In this document: in pieces, positions 34,940 to 43,183 of the stretch
Numbering within the stretch: the first letter of the stretch is position 1
Layout: each line of letters opens with the position of its first letter
Source: Streptomyces sp. RerS4
GTDB taxonomy: Bacteria; Actinomycetota; Actinomycetes; Streptomycetales; Streptomycetaceae
Reading direction: 5' to 3'
DNA: 64,000 nucleotides
Assembly (NCBI RefSeq): GCF_023515955.1
Contig: NZ_CP097322.1
Location: forward strand, 4,512,501-4,576,500
Position numbers and translations under genes: made by a program
The notes under the pieces: generated by a model
Database searches by the model: none
What the model was told of the DNA's origin: nothing
What the model saw: only the letters and a program-made list of their open reading frames with translations

Positions 34940-36297
34940 ATGCTCAAGCGACACGCCCGCGGGGCGTGTACCGCCCTGGCCGCCGCCGGACTGCTGCTGG
35001 CCGCCGCCGGCGCCCACGCCGCGACCGCCGACCCGAGCGGCCCGACCGGCCCGCGAAAGTCGGCCGCCGCCACCCTGCGCACCACCGACGCCCCGCCCGA
35101 GCTGCTCGCGGCGATGGGCCGCGACCTCGGCCTGACCCCGCCCAGGCCGAGACCCGCCTCGCCCACGAGGCCGAGGCCGGGGCCACCGCCGCCCGCCTGC
35201 GGCTGCGGCTCGGCGCCGCCTTCGCCGGGGCCTGGGTCGACGGGGCCGACGCGGGCACCCTCACCGTCGCCACCACCAGCCCCTCCGACACCGCCGCGAT
35301 ACGCGCCGCCGGCGCCCGGCCGAAGCTCGTCGCCCGTTCCCTGGCCGACCTCGACACCGCCAAGGCCGCCCTGGACCGGGCCGCCTCCACCGAGACGCCG
35401 GTGCGCTACGTCGACCCGCGCACCAACACCCTCGTCGTCGAGGAGACCCGCCCCGGCGCCGCCGCGGCCCTGCTCGCCGCCACCGGTACCGACGCGGCCG
35501 TGGCCACGGTGGTCCGTACGGCCGAGGCCCCGCGCCCGCTGTACGACCTGCGCGGCGGCGACGCGTACTACATGAACGGCAGCGGCCGCTGCTCCGTCGG
35601 CTTCCCCGTCACCAAGGGCACCACCCAGGGCTTCGCCACCGCCGGCCACTGCGGCCGCGCCGGGACCACCACCACCGGCTTTAACCAGGTCGCCCAGGGC
35701 TCCTTCCAGGCGTCGGTCTTCCCCGGCAACGACATGGCCTGGGTCGCCGCCAACAGCAGCTGGACCTCCACCCCCTACGTCAAGGGCAGCGGCGGGGCGA
35801 ACGTCCAGGTCACCGGGTCGGTACTGCAGCCCGTCGGCTCGTCCGTCTGCCGCTCCGGCTCGACCACCGGATGGCACTGCGGCACCGTTCAGCAGCACAA
35901 CACCAGCGTCACCTACCCCGAGGGCACCATCTCGGGCGTGACCCGTACGACGGTGTGCGCCGAGCCCGGCGACTCCGGCGGCTCGTACATCTCCGGCAGC
36001 CAGGCCCAGGGCGTGACCTCGGGCGGCTCCGGGAACTGCGCCGGCGGCGGCACGACCTTCTTCCAGCCGCTGAACCCGATCCTGTCCGCCTACGGGCTGA
36101 CCCTCAAGGTCACCGGCTCCGACCCCGGCCCCGGCCCCGAGGACCCGCAGCCCGGCGGCACCTGGAAGGCCGGCGCCGTCTACGCGGCCGGCGCCACCGT
36201 CACCCACGGCGGCGCGACCTACCGCTGCCTCCAGGGCCACCAGGCGCAGACCGGCTGGGAGCCGCCCGTGGTCCCGGCCCTGTGGCAGAAGGTCTGA
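34940..36297 (+). pseudogene. Streptogrisin-like S1 serine protease with chitin-binding domain; one-base frameshift at about 35140
   Basis: ATG 34940 (GGAGCC upstream) starts a signal peptide, ARGACTALAAAGLLLAAAGA, and the propeptide PPELLAAMGRDLGLT. At about 35140 the frame is lost; the propeptide continues in the next frame as AQAETRLAHEAEAGATAARL. The trypsin-like domain has all triad residues: TAGHCG, GNDMAWV and GDSGGS. A 45-residue CBM5/12 chitin-binding tail follows (GGTWKAGAVYAAGATVTHGG). Adding one G in the CCCCGCCC run restores about 453 residues, like Streptomyces streptogrisin C-type enzymes. The terminator and intact domains suggest sequencing error or very recent loss. Confidence 0.82.
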
Positions 36298-36320
36298 CCG
36301 GGCCCGCCGACAGGCGAGAC

Positions 36321-36361
36321 GAAGGTGCCGTGACTGCCAAGGGGGGAGTCACGGCACCTTC
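36321..36361. terminator. 15-bp hairpin terminator after the protease gene
   Basis: GAAGGTGCCGTGACT (36321-36335) pairs perfectly with AGTCACGGCACCTTC (36347-36361) across an 11-nt loop. It ends 14 bp before the convergent YdcF gene stop, so it may work both ways. Confidence 0.85.
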
Positions 36362-36374
36362 ACCTTCACACGCG

Positions 36375-37385
36375 TCAAAGCCCGGCGAGCGTGCCCGCCG
36401 TGCCGAGGACGACCAGGGCGCCGCAGATGCCCAGGTTCACCGCACGGTGCTCCCAGAACACCGCGACGAACTCGCGCAGGAAGGCGCTCGGCAGGAAGTA
36501 CCGCGCGGTGGGCGAGCCCACGACCTGGCCGTTGACTCCGGTCTTGCGGGCCATCATCGCGGCGCGGAACGCGTGGAAGTTGTTCGTGACGATCACGCAC
36601 CGGTAGTCGGGCCGGGCCGCCGTCATGATCTCCTTCGAGAAGAGCATGTTCTCCTCGGTGGTGCGGGAGCGGTCCTCCAGGGTGATGTGCTCCGCCGGCA
36701 CGCCCTGTTCGATCAGCCAGTCCGCCATCGCCCGCGCCTCGGACACCCGCTCGTCCGACCCCTTGCCGCCCGAGGTCAGCAGCACCGGCGGCCGGGAGCC
36801 GCGGGCCAGCTGGGCGACGTAGATCGCCTGGCCCTTGCGCAGGCGCGAGGCCAGCAGCGGCGGTACGCGGTCCCCGCCGATCAGGCCGGAGCCCAGCATG
36901 ACGACGTGGTCGACGTCGCCGCGCACCTTGATGCGGCCGTAGAGCCAGGCGTAGCCGAGGAAGCAGACGAAGAGGAAGGAGACGTAGGCGACGACGGCGG
37001 TGAGGGTGGCGACCAGGCCGCCCAGCAGGGTCGAGTCGAACCAGGGGACGACGATCAGCAGGGCCGTCATCGCGAAGATGCCGAGGCCCGCGAGCATCGA
37101 CAGCAGGTTGGCCGGGCGCCGGCCCTCCTTGCGGATCATGGTGAGGCCGTTGGAGACCAGGAATCCGCCGACCACGAGCACGCCGAGCGTCGGCAGGGTG
37201 AAGACGAGGACGAGGACGGCGACCGCCGCCCAGTGCGGCAGGGCCGTCAGTTGGAAGAGGAGCGCGCACGACAGCGCGAGGAAGGTCAGGCCGAGCAGCA
37301 CCGCGTTGCGGAACCGGCGGCGGTCCTTGTAGGCGCTGATGCAGAAGACCACGAACAGCACGGCGGCGGGGGCGAAGGCGACCAT
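36375..37385 (-). CDS. YdcF family membrane protein (DUF218)
   Basis: 336 residues from ATG 37385 (MVAFAPAAVLFVVFCISAYK). About five N-terminal transmembrane helices are followed by the DUF218 domain: DHVVMLGSGLIGGDRVPPLL, LLTSGGKGSDERVSEARAMA, LEDRSRTTEENMLFSKEIM and VIVTNNFHAFRAAMMARKTG. A last helix ends the protein. Members such as SanA/ElyC act in cell-envelope maintenance; the exact reaction is unknown. It lies 34 bp after the D-aminoacylase gene on the same strand and could be co-transcribed. Confidence 0.88.
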   Translation of the reverse strand: MVAFAPAAVLFVVFCISAYKDRRRFRNAVLLGLTFLALSCALLFQLTALPHWAAVAVLVLVFTLPTLGVLVVGGFLVSNGLTMIRKEGRRPANLLSMLAGLGIFAMTALLIVVPWFDSTLLGGLVATLTAVVAYVSFLFVCFLGYAWLYGRIKVRGDVDHVVMLGSGLIGGDRVPPLLASRLRKGQAIYVAQLARGSRPPVLLTSGGKGSDERVSEARAMADWLIEQGVPAEHITLEDRSRTTEENMLFSKEIMTAARPDYRCVIVTNNFHAFRAAMMARKTGVNGQVVGSPTARYFLPSAFLREFVAVFWEHRAVNLGICGALVVLGTAGTLAGL

Positions 37386-37419
37386 ACGGTCATCGTATGG
37401 GTCGGCTCCGACGTGCGGG

Positions 37420-39006
37420 TCACGCCCCAACGGGCGTGCGTCGTACGGTCCGACCGGCCAGGACCTGCGTCCGGTGCCCGTCGCGGACGACGAAGCGGCC
37501 GTCGACGATGACGTGCGGGATGCCGGTCGGCAGGGTGCGCGGAGCGGCGTACGTGGACCCGGCCGCGACCGTGCGCGGATCGAAGAGGACGAGGTCGGCG
37601 CGGTAGCCGACGCGCACCAGCCCCCGGTCGGGCAGCCGCAGGCGGGCGGCGGGGCGGCCCGAGAGGTGGGCCACGCACTCCTCCAGGGTGAGCACGCCCA
37701 GTTCGCGGACGTAGTGGCCGAGGTAGTGCGGGAACGTGCCGTAGGCGCGGGGGTGCGGTTTGGCGCCGTGCAGGATGCCGTCCGAGCCGCCGGTGTGGAC
37801 GCGGTGGCGCATGATCGCCCGGACGTTCTCCTCGTGGCCCACGTGCTGGAGGATCGTCGGCCCCAACCGGTCCGCGATCAGCAGGCGCCGGGCGCTCTCC
37901 CAGCCGTCGAGGCGGGCGCCGACGTGGTGGGCGTGGGCGGGGTCGGCGGTGCCGGAGATCTCGACGGTCGACCAGTCCACGGGGACGCCGTGGCAGCCGT
38001 CGGAGCCCTCCACCTCCAGGGCGTGGCGGATCCGCTCGGCGGTGGCGTCGTCGCGCAGCCGGGCGAGGACCGCGTCCGGGCCGCCCGCGCCGGCCCAGCC
38101 GGGCAGCAGCGCGGCCAGGGTGGTGCAGCCCGCGGTGTACGGGTAGCTGTCGAGGGTGAGGTCGGCGCCGCCGGCGAGGGCGCGGTCGAGGAGGGCGAGC
38201 AGTTCGGGGGCGCGGCCGCGGTTCTCGCCGAAGTTCATGGTGGCGTGCGCGAGGTGCAGGGCGCAGCCGGCCTCGCGGGTCAGGGCGATCATCTCGGCGT
38301 AGGCGTCGAGGGCGCGGTGGCCGTAGCTGCGGTGGTGGGGGCAGTAGTAGCCGCCGTAACGGGCCACGATGGCGCACAGTTCGGCGAGTTCGGCGCCGGA
38401 GGCGTACATGCCGGGGGTGTAGGTGAGGCCGGAGGACATGCCGACGGCGCCCTGTTCCAGGCCTTCGGCGACGAGCCGGCGCATCCGGTCGAGTTCGGCG
38501 GGCGTGGCGGGCCGGTCGTCCCAGCCGAGGGCGTACGCGCGGACCGTGCCCTGGGGGACGAGGTAGGCGGCGTTGACCGCGATGCCCTGCCCGCCGTGGG
38601 CGCGGTCGAGGCGGTCGAGGTATCCGCCGACGGTGCGCCAGTCGAAGTCGACGTCGTCACCGGGGCCGTTCCAGCCGGCGATGGCCGCGCGGACGCCGGT
38701 GAGGGTGGCCTCGTCGGCCGGGGCGTAGGACAGGCCGTCCTGGCCGAGGACTTCGAGGGTGACGCCCTGGGCGGCCTTCGCGCTGTGGTCGGGGTCCCGG
38801 AGCAGGGCGAGGTCGCTGTGGGCGTGCATGTCGACGAAGCCGGGGGCCAGGACCAGGCCGTCGGCGTCGAGGGTGGTGCGGCCCCCGGGCAGCCCGCCGG
38901 CCGGGGAGATCTCGACGATCCGGCCCTCGTGCACGGCGACGTCGGCGCTGTACGAGGGCCCGCCCGCGCCGTCGGCGACGCGGGCGCCCCGGATGACCAG
39001 GTCCAC
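37420..39006 (-). CDS. N-acyl-D-amino-acid deacylase (D-aminoacylase family)
   Basis: 528 residues, amidohydrolase superfamily, from GTG 39006 with GGGAGGA upstream. Metal ligands: H61 and H63 in DMHAHSD, plus the CPHHRSYGH region, LHLAHATMNFGE and THGGSDG-like HTGGSDGI. It hydrolyses N-acyl-D-amino acids to D-amino acids and a carboxylate. It lies 17 bp downstream of the PLP deaminase gene, so released D-amino acids would be deaminated next. The RGARVADGAGG start and NRRVR-like end are normal for the family. Confidence 0.88.
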   Translation of the reverse strand: MDLVIRGARVADGAGGPSYSADVAVHEGRIVEISPAGGLPGGRTTLDADGLVLAPGFVDMHAHSDLALLRDPDHSAKAAQGVTLEVLGQDGLSYAPADEATLTGVRAAIAGWNGPGDDVDFDWRTVGGYLDRLDRAHGGQGIAVNAAYLVPQGTVRAYALGWDDRPATPAELDRMRRLVAEGLEQGAVGMSSGLTYTPGMYASGAELAELCAIVARYGGYYCPHHRSYGHRALDAYAEMIALTREAGCALHLAHATMNFGENRGRAPELLALLDRALAGGADLTLDSYPYTAGCTTLAALLPGWAGAGGPDAVLARLRDDATAERIRHALEVEGSDGCHGVPVDWSTVEISGTADPAHAHHVGARLDGWESARRLLIADRLGPTILQHVGHEENVRAIMRHRVHTGGSDGILHGAKPHPRAYGTFPHYLGHYVRELGVLTLEECVAHLSGRPAARLRLPDRGLVRVGYRADLVLFDPRTVAAGSTYAAPRTLPTGIPHVIVDGRFVVRDGHRTQVLAGRTVRRTPVGA

Positions 39007-39023
39007 GGGGGTCCTCCCGGCGT

Positions 39024-40313
39024 TTAGAAGAACGTGCGGACGTAGTCGGTGACGGTGCCGTCGGCGGCCACGACCGGGATCAGCTGCCACTTCTCGAAGA
39101 TGGTGCAGGGGTGCGACATGCCGAGCGCCACCCAGTCGCCGACGCGTACGTCGTCCTCCGCCTCGGTCTCCAGCCAGGCGTGCTGGTCGGAGAGCTTGAC
39201 GACGCGGACGCCGGCGGCCGGGCGCTCCTCGCCGGTCAGGGGGTCGCGGACCAGCTCGGCCTCGGGGAGGCCGAGGTCGTAGGCGATGTCGCGCTTGCCC
39301 GCGTTGACGAAGGCCTGGGTGGGGGAGGGGCGGGAGACGACCTGCGTCCACAGCCGGAAGGCGGGGCGCAGGCCGCCCTCGGCGGGGATCCGGTTGAAGG
39401 GGGTCAGGCGGGTGTACCAGCCGTGGTCGTGGGAGACGTACGCGCCCGAGCGCAGGAGCCGCAGGACCGGACGGGAGAGTTCCGGGATCTCGGCGAAGAC
39501 GTCGGCGACCGCGTCGAACCATTCGGAGCCGCCGGCGCTGACGACGATCTCGGCGAGGTCGGGGGCGAAGCGTCCGGCCTTGTCGAACTCGACGGCCAGG
39601 GCGGTCATCCGGCGCAGGTACGCGTGGACGTTGGCCGGGTCGGCGTCCGGGACCTGGGCCTCGTAGCCGGCGATGCCGACGAGGCGCAGGGTGTCGGTCT
39701 CGGCGACGGCGTCGGCGACGGCGCGGCAGTCGTCGTCGCTCCGGGCGCCCGTACGGGTCTCCTCGCCGGCGGCGAGTTCGACCACCACGTCCACGACGGC
39801 GCCCCGCCCGGCCAGAGCGGCGTCCATGAGCCGGACCCCGCGCACGGAGTCGACGTAGCAGACGAACCGGAAGGCGGGGTCGGCGACGAGTTCGGCGGCG
39901 ATCCAGCGCAGGGCGACGGGGTCCACGACCTCGTTGGCGAGGAAGATCCGCTCGATCCCGAAGGCGCGGTAGACGCGGGCCTGGTGGGGGACGGCGGCGG
40001 TGATGCCCCAGGCGCCGTGCTCCAGCTGACGGTGGAAGAGCTGCGGGGCCATGCTCGTCTTGCCGTGCGGGGCGAAGGCGAGGGAGTGGCGGCTCGCGTA
40101 GGTGCCGAGGACGGTGAGGTTGTGCTCCAGCGCGTCCGCGTCGAGCGTCAGGACCGGGGTCGTGAACCCGCCGGTGTACAGGTCACGGGCCTGGGAGGCG
40201 AGTTCGCCGACGGTGAGGCCGGCGGCTTCGGCGTCCGGGGGCAGCCCCTTGAACCGGTGGTCGACCGGCTCGTCGGCGAGGGCCGCGAGGGCCTGGACGG
40301 AGTCGCTGGGCAT
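39024..40313 (-). CDS. D-amino acid deaminase, D-serine dehydratase-like (fold type III PLP)
   Basis: 429 residues. The alanine-racemase-like N-terminal barrel has TPVLTLDADALEHNLTVLG and PLP lysine K85 in FAPHGKTSMAPQ. VSAGGSEWFDAVADVF and LLRSGAYVSHDHGWYTRLTP bind phosphate and substrate, and the C-terminal DSD-like domain holds ALGMSHPCTIFEKWQL, whose His/Cys pair is the typical zinc site. Expected reaction: dehydration or deamination of a D-amino acid to the 2-oxo acid and ammonia through an enamine. It is divergent from iclR-ridA. Confidence 0.85.
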   Translation of the reverse strand: MPSDSVQALAALADEPVDHRFKGLPPDAEAAGLTVGELASQARDLYTGGFTTPVLTLDADALEHNLTVLGTYASRHSLAFAPHGKTSMAPQLFHRQLEHGAWGITAAVPHQARVYRAFGIERIFLANEVVDPVALRWIAAELVADPAFRFVCYVDSVRGVRLMDAALAGRGAVVDVVVELAAGEETRTGARSDDDCRAVADAVAETDTLRLVGIAGYEAQVPDADPANVHAYLRRMTALAVEFDKAGRFAPDLAEIVVSAGGSEWFDAVADVFAEIPELSRPVLRLLRSGAYVSHDHGWYTRLTPFNRIPAEGGLRPAFRLWTQVVSRPSPTQAFVNAGKRDIAYDLGLPEAELVRDPLTGEERPAAGVRVVKLSDQHAWLETEAEDDVRVGDWVALGMSHPCTIFEKWQLIPVVAADGTVTDYVRTFF

Positions 40314-40337
40314 GGACGTGCCTCCCGGGTCGAGGGC

Positions 40338-40363
40338 GTTGCGTGCACTGCAACGGTCGTTGC
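40338..40363. promoter_or_regulatory. Putative IclR operator in the divergent promoter
   Basis: Three GTTGC/GCAAC half-sites are packed together: GTTGC 40338-40342, GCAAC 40350-40354, GTTGC 40359-40363. The inner pair is a GCAAC-GGTC-GTTGC dyad. The element lies between the divergent deaminase (start 40313) and iclR (start 40466). Confidence 0.5.
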
Positions 40364-40465
40364 GTCGTGCGCCGCATGCTGTCTAACATCCCGGATGACG
40401 GTGGGTCAACGTCCCGCCTCGGGCGCCCCGTGGGGAAGGTGCCCACCACGGGGAGGGGATGCGGC

Positions 40466-41236
40466 GTGAGTCAGTCCGTGGAGCGGGCGCTGCTGATCCT
40501 GCCCGCCCTGGCGCGCGGACCGGTGGGCCTCGGGGAGGTCGCGGCCGGCCTCGACGTGCACAAGAGCACCGCGCTGCGGCTCCTGCGCACCCTCCACGCG
40601 CACGGCTTCGTCTACCGCCAGCCCGACGGCCGCTACCGGCTCGGGGCGCGGCTGTTCGCGCTGGCGGCCGAGGCGGTGGAAGGCCTGGACGTACGGGAGA
40701 TCGCGCATCCGCACCTCGTCGACCTCAACGCGGCCACCGGGCACACCGTCCACCTCGCCGTCCACCAGGACGACGAGGTCATCTACATCGACAAGGTGGA
40801 GAGCCGCTACCCGGTGCGCATGTACTCGCGCATCGGCAAGCCGGTGCCGCTGACCGTGGCAGCCGTCGCGAAACTGCTGCTCGCGGACCTGCCGGAGGCC
40901 GAGCGGCAGGCGCTGGCCGGCCGGATCGACTACCCGCGCCACACCTCCCGCTCGACGCCGGACGCCGAGGCGTTCCTGCGCGAGCTGGCCCTCGTCCGCG
41001 AACAGGGGTGGGCCAGTGACCTCGGCGGCCACGAGGAGTTCATCAACTGCGTGGCCGCCCCGGTGCGCGGGCCGAACGGACGCGTGGTCGCCGCGCTGTC
41101 CGTCTCGGCGCCGAACGTGGTGGTCACCGCCGCCGAACTGCTCGAACTGCTGCCGTTGGTGCGGCGTACCGCGGACGCCGTCAGCCAGGACTACTCAGGT
41201 ATCCCCCGCCCCACAGGAACTCAGGAGCACGCGTGA
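40466..41236 (+). CDS. IclR family transcriptional regulator
   Basis: 256 residues from GTG 40466 (GGGGAGGGG about 8 bases upstream); earlier in-frame codons reach into the operator region. The winged HTH is VERALLILPALARGPVGLGE then LDVHKSTALRLLRTLHAHGF. The effector-binding domain includes GHTVHLAVHQDDEVIYIDKV and the tail VAAALSVSAPNVVV. The stop overlaps the ridA start (GTGA). It probably senses a D-amino acid catabolite and controls the divergent deaminase/deacylase genes. Confidence 0.9.
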   Translation: MSQSVERALLILPALARGPVGLGEVAAGLDVHKSTALRLLRTLHAHGFVYRQPDGRYRLGARLFALAAEAVEGLDVREIAHPHLVDLNAATGHTVHLAVHQDDEVIYIDKVESRYPVRMYSRIGKPVPLTVAAVAKLLLADLPEAERQALAGRIDYPRHTSRSTPDAEAFLRELALVREQGWASDLGGHEEFINCVAAPVRGPNGRVVAALSVSAPNVVVTAAELLELLPLVRRTADAVSQDYSGIPRPTGTQEHA

Positions 41237-41643
41237 GCGAGAAGACCGCCGTCACCCCCGACACCCACACCGTCCCGCCCGCGCGGTTCTCGCACGGCGT
41301 GCGCAAGGGGAACATCCTCCAGGTCGCCGGCCAGGTCGGATTCCTGCCGCACGTGGACGGGCAGCCGCCGACCACCGCCGGGCCGACGCTGCGGGAGCAG
41401 ACCCTCCAGACGCTGGAGAACGTCCGCGCGGTCCTGGAGGCGGGCGGCGCGGGCTGGGACGACGTGATGATGCTGCGCGTCTACCTGACGGACACGGGCC
41501 ACTTCGCCGAGATGAACGAGATCTACAACGCCTACTTCGACGAGCAGGGCCTCAAGGAGGCCCCGGCGGCCCGCACCACCGTCTACGTGGGGCTCCCGGC
41601 CGGTCTGCTGATCGAGATCGACGCGCTGGCCGTACTGGGCTGA
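41233..41643 (+). CDS. ridA: RidA family enamine/imine deaminase
   Basis: 136 residues, GTG start overlapping the iclR stop by 4 bp. RidA hydrolyses the reactive 2-aminoacrylate-type enamines produced by PLP dehydratases, protecting other PLP enzymes. The conserved Arg lies in AARTTVYVGLPAGLLIEIDA and the family core in FSHGVRKGNILQVAGQVGF. Placement next to a PLP D-amino acid deaminase fits this role. The hairpin 41667-41693 follows. Confidence 0.88.
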   Translation: MSEKTAVTPDTHTVPPARFSHGVRKGNILQVAGQVGFLPHVDGQPPTTAGPTLREQTLQTLENVRAVLEAGGAGWDDVMMLRVYLTDTGHFAEMNEIYNAYFDEQGLKEAPAARTTVYVGLPAGLLIEIDALAVLG

Positions 41644-41666
41644 CCGGCGCGCCGCGCGCGCGGGAA

Positions 41667-41693
41667 GGGCGCCCCCCTGGCGGTGGGGCGCCC
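41667..41693. terminator. Hairpin after ridA
   Basis: GGGCGCCCC (41667-41675) pairs with GGGGCGCCC (41685-41693) over a 9-nt loop, between the convergent ridA and carboxypeptidase genes. Confidence 0.65.
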
Positions 41694-41720
41694 TCGTCCC
41701 GGGTCGGGACACGCAGGAGG

Positions 41721-43055
41721 CTAGGAGCAGTACTGCGCTTCCTTGCCGATCGAGCGGTACATGCAGTCCGCGTTCTCCAGGAGCTGGAGCACGGCCTCCT
41801 TGTTGCGGCTCGTCTCGCGGTCGATCACCTCGTCGGGCGGGTAGAAGCCGCCGCCGCCCGAGCCGGCCGGGTACATCTCGAAGGTGTACCCGAAGATCTT
41901 CTGGTCGCCCCACAGCCAGTCGTCGATCGTGCCGTCGGTGATGTACAGGTCGCTCGACTGCTCGGGCGTGTAGCCGTTGCTCGCCGCCATGCTCGTGCCG
42001 ACCTTCTTGAAGGCGGCGAGGTCGTCGGCGGTCAGGCCCGGGGCGGTGTCGTTGTAGGTCCAGCCGAAGGGCCAGAGGACCAGCTCGCTGTACGTGTGGA
42101 AGTCGATGGCGGCCTTGATCTGCTGCTTGCCGCCCACCACCCGGCCGCGCACGAAGTCGGAGACCGCCTTCACCTCGGGGGCGGACTCGGCGGCCGGCCC
42201 GCGGTAGGTCTCGGAGCCCTTGCTGCCGCTGGAGCCGCCGCAGCAGCCCCACTTGTAGTTCCAGTTCCGGTTCTCGTCGGTGCCGACGTAGGAGGAGCCG
42301 GCGTTGGGCTGGCGGTTCTTGCGCCACGAGCGGTAGGAGCCGGTGGCGATGTCGTACTCGCCGCCGTCGGGGTTGAGGTCCGGGATGATCCAGATCTCGC
42401 GGGCGTTGACCATGTTCGTGACGCGGGACTCGGCGCCGTACTTGGAACCGAGCTCCTTGAGCAGGTACAGGGCCATCTCGACGGTGAGGTGCTCACGGGC
42501 GTGCTGGTGGGCCGTGAAGAGCACCTCGGGCTCGGCCTCGTCCGTGGCCACGTTGTCGCTGATCTTGATCGCGACCAGGTCGCGGCCCTGGTAGGACTTC
42601 CCGATGACCCGCTTGCTCATGATCCCGGGGTACTGGGCGATGCGCTGGTCGATCTCCGCGTTCGCCTCGGCGTAGTTGTGGTAGCGCGAGTCCGCCGACG
42701 GGAAGTCGTTCGGGCTCGCCGCGATCCCGCGCTCGGAGCGGTCCGGCGGGCCGGGCAGGGCGTTCAACCGGTAGCCCAGCGCCCGCAGGGCCTTGGCCTG
42801 CGCGGGGTCGGCGGTGACCACGACCGAGTGCGCGTCCACCTCGTCGATGGAGACGCCCGTACGGGTCAGGGCCGAGCGCTCCGCCGGCGTGGCCGGGCCG
42901 TGGATCTCGTACTGGCCGAGGGCCTCGTCCTGGGTGGCGGTGGACGGGGTCGGCGGTGGCGCTGCCGTCGCGCTCATGCCGTAGGCGGGTGCGCCGAGCG
43001 CGAGCGCCAGCAGGGCCGCCGTGACGGCGGCCCTCCGGCGGGTATGGAGCCGCAT
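41721..43055 (-). CDS. Secreted zinc carboxypeptidase, M14 family
   Basis: 444 residues. Signal peptide MRLHTRRRAAVTAALLALAL cut near residue 32, a propeptide, then the M14 domain. Zinc ligands are H185 and E188 in HQHAREH and the late His in AIDFHTYSELVLWPFG. The catalytic Glu is in YTFEMYPAGSG, and the substrate arginine region DENRNWNYKWGCCGGSSGS contains a Cys pair. It removes C-terminal residues from peptides (carboxypeptidase T/SG-like). ATG 43055 has AGGAGA 6 bases upstream; the longer reading to 43133 lacks a signal peptide. Confidence 0.9.
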   Translation of the reverse strand: MRLHTRRRAAVTAALLALALGAPAYGMSATAAPPPTPSTATQDEALGQYEIHGPATPAERSALTRTGVSIDEVDAHSVVVTADPAQAKALRALGYRLNALPGPPDRSERGIAASPNDFPSADSRYHNYAEANAEIDQRIAQYPGIMSKRVIGKSYQGRDLVAIKISDNVATDEAEPEVLFTAHQHAREHLTVEMALYLLKELGSKYGAESRVTNMVNAREIWIIPDLNPDGGEYDIATGSYRSWRKNRQPNAGSSYVGTDENRNWNYKWGCCGGSSGSKGSETYRGPAAESAPEVKAVSDFVRGRVVGGKQQIKAAIDFHTYSELVLWPFGWTYNDTAPGLTADDLAAFKKVGTSMAASNGYTPEQSSDLYITDGTIDDWLWGDQKIFGYTFEMYPAGSGGGGFYPPDEVIDRETSRNKEAVLQLLENADCMYRSIGKEAQYCS

Positions 43056-43183
43056 GCGTTTCTCCTGGGTCGGGAGTGTGGGGGGTAGCCGTGCGGACGC
43101 GCACAGCGTGCTCTCATGGCATGTCCGGGTCAAGAACGCGTGGTGCGTTCCGAGCCGATTCAGGCCACCCCCACAGCTACCGC

